Made by a program: the position numbers and the translations under genes
NCBI RefSeq assembly: GCF_001612985.1
Contig: NZ_BDBM01000040.1
Span: 1 to 64,000 of the forward strand
Reading direction: 5' to 3'
Length of the DNA stretch: 64,000 nucleotides
Origin: Nocardia gamkensis NBRC 108242
GTDB lineage: Bacteria > Actinomycetota > Actinomycetes > Mycobacteriales > Mycobacteriaceae
Shown: positions 60,565 to 64,000 of the stretch, piece by piece
Position numbering within the stretch: the stretch's first letter is position 1
How the letters are laid out: every line of letters begins with the position of its first letter
The notes under the pieces: model-generated
The model's input: only the letters and a program-made list of their open reading frames with translations
Databases searched by the model: none
What the model was told of the DNA's origin: nothing

Positions 60565-61326
60565 ATGAGCCGACGGGATTGGTCGTTCAGCGCGCTCGGT
60601 TTCACGGTGCTGTGGCGTGCCGTCGAGCGCGACGTGCTGCCGTACCCGTTGCAGTACCGCTCCACCGCCGAGACCGTCGCTGATTACGAGGCGGAGTGGA
60701 AATCCGAGGCCGCCGGACTCCACCGCCGCCTCGACGAGTCCCTGTACAGCGCACTGCGTGTGCTGGCCGAACCCGAGGCACGCATCGAGATGGCGGGATT
60801 CAGCGGGAAGGACAAGCTGCGCGTGCACGCGGCCGTGCACTATCGGCATGCTGTACTGCTGGTACAAGAACCCACCTCGTCGCCGGATCGCGGTGGGGCC
60901 GTGCACATGTCACTGATGGATGCGGAGCTCGTGAGCCGCCTGGTCATCGGCCTGCTGCCCGACGCCGCACGCGGCAGCGGCCCCGGCATCGAGATCTCTC
61001 GGCACGAACTCGACGCCGACGACGAGGAACCGTACCGCGTGGGCGCACCGGCCCCGCCTCGCGCCCGAGCCGAGCAGTTCTTCGAACGCCCCCGCAGCAC
61101 CATCGCCCACGTCGCGGTGTACGCGGGCCCGGCCTGGGACAATCGCCCGGCACCCGCCCGCGGCTTCCACGTGATGGACTATCCCGACGGCCGCTACCTC
61201 GTCCGCGGCGGACCCACCATCAAGGCAGTCCCCACCGACACCACGGTAGTACGAACCCAACTCGACCGGGCCATACACGCAACGGTCACGGCCTTCCGCG
61301 AGGAAAACGATCCCAGCTACACCTGA
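60565..61326 (+). CDS. espG: EspG-family ESX secretion chaperone
   Basis: A 253-residue EspG-like protein: WSFSALGFTVLWRAVERDVLPYPL opening, LRVLAEPEARIEMAGF, and the C-terminal GGPTIKAVPTDTTVVRTQLDRA. EspG proteins bind the helical tip of PPE-type substrates in the cytosol and keep them soluble for type VII export. AAGGAG stands 8 nt before ATG 60565. It follows the WXG/PPE-like gene by 70 nt. No ecc core genes are in the window, so the machine must lie elsewhere. Confidence 0.87.
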   Translation: MSRRDWSFSALGFTVLWRAVERDVLPYPLQYRSTAETVADYEAEWKSEAAGLHRRLDESLYSALRVLAEPEARIEMAGFSGKDKLRVHAAVHYRHAVLLVQEPTSSPDRGGAVHMSLMDAELVSRLVIGLLPDAARGSGPGIEISRHELDADDEEPYRVGAPAPPRARAEQFFERPRSTIAHVAVYAGPAWDNRPAPARGFHVMDYPDGRYLVRGGPTIKAVPTDTTVVRTQLDRAIHATVTAFREENDPSYT

Positions 61327-62046
61327 CAGTCGAGGATGTTCAGCACCACCGCCGCGAGCATCAGGGCGGACAACGCGCCGGATCCAGTTGAGACCCGGCC
61401 ACCTCGGCGGTTTCGGAGCGATGGCGCCTGGCAGGAGGTGGAACGCCGGGGAGCGATAGTACACCATCGTGCGGCATCCGGGATCTACCGGCACGACGGT
61501 TTCGACCGGACCCATATCGGAGTCCCACGCGCGGACCAAGAATCTGATGAGAAGGTTGACACCCCGCGTCAGAACTTCGACTCGGTAGAGCCCAGGGTCA
61601 CCTGGGATACACCCCGCGAACGCGAGACGCTAGCCGTCGCCTGGCAGGCAATAGAGCTGTCGCACAACACTATCTGGCCGATTTGCGATCTCGTGCACGA
61701 CCGGAGAGGCCGGGCGAAACCAGCCGACCACCCATCGATGCTGGTCACACCGGCACTCCCCGCCAGTGACAACAAGCACACGAATAGGCGCACCTACCCT
61801 TGCCATATGCCTCGCTGGAGTACGCACAGTGGGAAGTCGGCGAGAGTAGGCCGGCTCGCACGGCTCGGGGGAGATCCCGAAACACTCTCGGCGACAACAA
61901 TTTCGATGGCGAGGACGCGGTCGAACTCCACTGCCTCGAGCGGTTCGCGGCCGCGTGCCGACAGCGAAGCCTCGCGTCCGGTCCGGTCCGGAGTGCATCC
62001 GGGTGCGCTCGCACCTCGGTCCGAAACCATTTCTCGGACAACGGCA
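61327..62046. other. 720-nt region upstream of the DUF5666-like lipoprotein gene
   Basis: The frame of the downstream gene stays open through this stretch, but composition and translation look non-coding. TTGACA occurs at about 61556 without a convincing -10 box. Nothing else is recognised. Confidence 0.4.
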
Positions 62047-62562
62047 ATGGGGATGCCGCCGCTGCCGCGGCGAAATCGGGATGACGAGCCGCATCGGCTG
62101 CACAACACGGGAGCGGCCGCATTCGTCGGGCTCTGCATCGGCATGGTGATCTTGGTGGTGTCCGGATGTCTATTCGTCGGCGGCCCAACGGAAACGGCGT
62201 CGACGACGACTACAACGGCCCGCACCAGCGCCCCGAGCACCTCGCCACCTTCGTCCACCGTGCGCGCGACGACGCCTTCGGTCCCCGCTCCCGCTCCCCC
62301 TACCGGCCGCTCGGGCATCGGGATCACCTTCGGGAAGGTCACCGCCAACGACGGCACGACCATGGTGGTGCGCAACGCGTTCACCAGCAACAGCGTCAAG
62401 GTCCGTACCGACACCGGCACCAAGGTGCAGGTTCTGCTCGCCAAGCGGGCGACCGAGATACGCGTGGGCGCCCTGGTCGCCGTCTACGGGCGGCAATACG
62501 CCGACGGAGTGATCGTTGCCGATGTCATCACCGGGATCTCGATCGGCACTCTGCCCAAGTGA
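62047..62562 (+). CDS. DUF5666-like lipoprotein
   Basis: A 171-residue exported protein. A basic N-terminus is followed by a hydrophobic segment (GAAAFVGLCIGMVILVVSGC) ending in a lipobox, a Thr/Ser/Pro linker, and a compact beta domain (ITFGKVTANDGTTMVVRN, then RVGALVAVYGRQYADGVIVADVI) like the OB-type DUF5666. Function unknown. ATG 62047 or 62053 are the likely starts; there is no strong ribosome site and the frame is open far upstream. Confidence 0.72.
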   Translation: MGMPPLPRRNRDDEPHRLHNTGAAAFVGLCIGMVILVVSGCLFVGGPTETASTTTTTARTSAPSTSPPSSTVRATTPSVPAPAPPTGRSGIGITFGKVTANDGTTMVVRNAFTSNSVKVRTDTGTKVQVLLAKRATEIRVGALVAVYGRQYADGVIVADVITGISIGTLPK

Positions 62563-62577
62563 TTTCGGTTTGCCGGG

Positions 62578-64000
62578 TCATCCTCGCCCGCGTAGCACCG
62601 CTTCCACCATCCCGTCGTCGACCGGCTCGCTCTGCCCCCACACCTCACGCGCCAGCCGCAGCTTCCCGGCCATGCTGCCCACCAACGCCGCCTCCGCCGC
62701 CGCGTCCCCGACTCCCTGTCTGAGTGCCTTGCTGTAGCGAACCGCATCGACGATGACCGATTTGACCCGCTCGTGATCGAGGTAGGTTTGCAAGTCGCGT
62801 CGCCACTCACCGGTGGCGGCCTCGGGTTCGGCGGCGATCCACTCGGCGAGGAACGCGTCCTGCTCCTGCGGGAGGTAGCCCATCTTGTGCAGATGGGTGG
62901 CCACGTCGTACACCGGGTCGCCGTACAGTGCGAATTCCCAGTCGAGGAACACGACCCGGCCGTCGCGCACGATCATGTTCTTCCGGTGCACGTCGGCGTG
63001 CACCATCCGAAAAGGCCTGGCCTCGAGGGTGTCCCACGACGCGACGATCCGCTCGAGCGGCCGATCGGGGACGCCCAGCCGACGGTACAGCTCGCCGAAT
63101 TCCGCGCTGCTTTCGCGGTGCACACGCGCGGTGACAGCGGACAATCGGCGGGCGAATCCGGCGGGATCGTCGTCCCCCTCCGATTCGATCGGCGGCAGCA
63201 GTTCCCGGGGAATACGGCGGAGTTCCGCGAACAACGCCGCCACGTCCGGCGGTACATGAGCAGGAACAGGCACACCGCGGGGCGCGAGGCGATCGAGCAG
63301 GTCGCCGTCGATGTAGTCGTGGATCTGGTAGGCGGGACGTACCGATTCCCAGCGCAGCTTCGGCGCCGAGGCGACGAAGGGCTCGATCGCGATCAAGATC
63401 GCGGGTTCGGGCCATTGCCGCAGATCCATCGCATCGGCGCCCTCGACGGGAATCCGAACGTTCACCGCGCCCGCGATGCCGTCGACCCGGACATTGTGGT
63501 TGTAGTAGCCGGCCGCCGACTGCGAGCGGGACAGCGCGTCGTGGTACATCGCCGCCGCGTCGACACCGACCACCCGTGCGATCACCCGGGCCGCGTCGCG
63601 GTCCACGCCCGATCCTGGCGTAGGCGGCTGGATGCGCGACCGCGCGGTCGCGGCGGCTCTCGAGATGTCCGGTTCGGTCCAGCCGTACAGCGCCAGGACA
63701 GCTCGCGCCACGAGCACCAGCCCCGGGTAGACGTTCGCGCCCTCGAATTCCGCGATGGCCCAGCGCGCACTGCGGACGGCGTCGTCACGTAAGCCGCGGC
63801 GTGCGAAGACGCCGGCACGGAACAGCTCCGCCCTGGCGCGGCCCGACCGGTACCCGGCTTGTTCGAGAATCTCGCATGCTTCGGCGAGCGCGTGCTCGGC
63901 AGCGTCCAGTTCTCCGAGCGAGAGCCGCGCCAGACCGAGTGCGGTGTACGCCTTTCCCAGTTCGTGCAGCGCACCCAACTCACGCTGTTGCACGATCGCG
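62578..64000 (-). CDS. TPR-phosphotransferase (APH-like), 5' end beyond window
   Basis: At least 471 residues; the frame is open at the window edge, so the N-terminus is missing. The visible N-terminal part is TPR-like (GLARLSLGELDAAEHALAEACEIL). A protein-kinase-like aminoglycoside/choline phosphotransferase domain follows, with the Brenner motif HADVHRKN and the metal aspartate in VFLDWEFALYGDP. Substrate unknown; the fold covers antibiotics, sugars and choline. A regulator-kinase fusion, perhaps with a helix-turn-helix upstream of the TPR part, is possible. GTG 63993 is the first start inside the window. Confidence 0.8.
   Translation of the reverse strand, partial: AIVQQRELGALHELGKAYTALGLARLSLGELDAAEHALAEACEILEQAGYRSGRARAELFRAGVFARRGLRDDAVRSARWAIAEFEGANVYPGLVLVARAVLALYGWTEPDISRAAATARSRIQPPTPGSGVDRDAARVIARVVGVDAAAMYHDALSRSQSAAGYYNHNVRVDGIAGAVNVRIPVEGADAMDLRQWPEPAILIAIEPFVASAPKLRWESVRPAYQIHDYIDGDLLDRLAPRGVPVPAHVPPDVAALFAELRRIPRELLPPIESEGDDDPAGFARRLSAVTARVHRESSAEFGELYRRLGVPDRPLERIVASWDTLEARPFRMVHADVHRKNMIVRDGRVVFLDWEFALYGDPVYDVATHLHKMGYLPQEQDAFLAEWIAAEPEAATGEWRRDLQTYLDHERVKSVIVDAVRYSKALRQGVGDAAAEAALVGSMAGKLRLAREVWGQSEPVDDGMVEAVLRGRG

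Overview
The window is high-GC actinobacterial chromosome. Gene order from pknL to lipA follows the Mycobacterium tuberculosis Rv2175c-Rv2218 neighbourhood as I remember it, with genes for a mycolate-type envelope (pimB', NlpC/P60 hydrolases, asnB/ltsA type) and a small EspG/DUF3558 type VII secretion cassette. This fits the Mycobacteriales, most likely Nocardia or a close relative; the genus is an inference from gene content.

Layout. 1-5.2 kb: Rv2175c-like DNA-binding protein, Ser/Thr kinase pknL, aroG, a lower-GC HNH endonuclease gene and an RNase T-like exonuclease. 5.3-9.7 kb: respiratory operon ctaE-qcrC-qcrA-qcrB on the minus strand. 9.9-17.9 kb: trpD, a secreted peptide, an Lrp-type sensor, a DEDD/GIY-YIG nuclease, two NlpC/P60 cell-wall hydrolases and a membrane-anchored HExxH protease. 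18.7-24.3 kb: plus-strand run pimB', two SRPBCC proteins, ArsA-like ATPase, Cys-motif protein, ROK kinase and PlsC acyltransferase, several with overlapping ends. 24.4-28.9 kb: TrpF, Spo0M-like protein, PhoD phosphatase, FAD oxidase. 29-35.3 kb: ctaF/ctaC, asnB, adenosine kinase, Fe-S carrier, DUF3043 protein. 36-40.2 kb: AraC/DJ-1 regulator and cobU-cobT-cobS. 40.3-52.1 kb: MBL hydrolase, ilvE, gcvT, aminopeptidase, sucB/dlaT, epimerase, lipB and lipA, which together supply and use lipoate and branched-chain/glycine metabolism.

From about 52.2 kb the order no longer follows M. tuberculosis: an AAA ATPase of the DUF234 type behind a palindromic operator, a secreted SLT-fold lytic transglycosylase behind a CRP-like site, an XRE-TPR regulator divergent from three small genes, a DUF3558 / helical / WXG-PPE-like / EspG cassette, a DUF5666-like lipoprotein and a TPR-phosphotransferase cut by the window end.

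Two global patterns stand out. Many genes carry a TANNNT -10 box 6-7 nt before the start codon and no Shine-Dalgarno, indicating leaderless transcripts. A dispersed intergenic repeat family occurs at 1, 10.4, 18.2 and 35.3 kb; the 10.4 and 35.3 kb copies form inverted repeats of roughly 360 bp. No tRNA, rRNA, CRISPR array or intact insertion sequence was seen.
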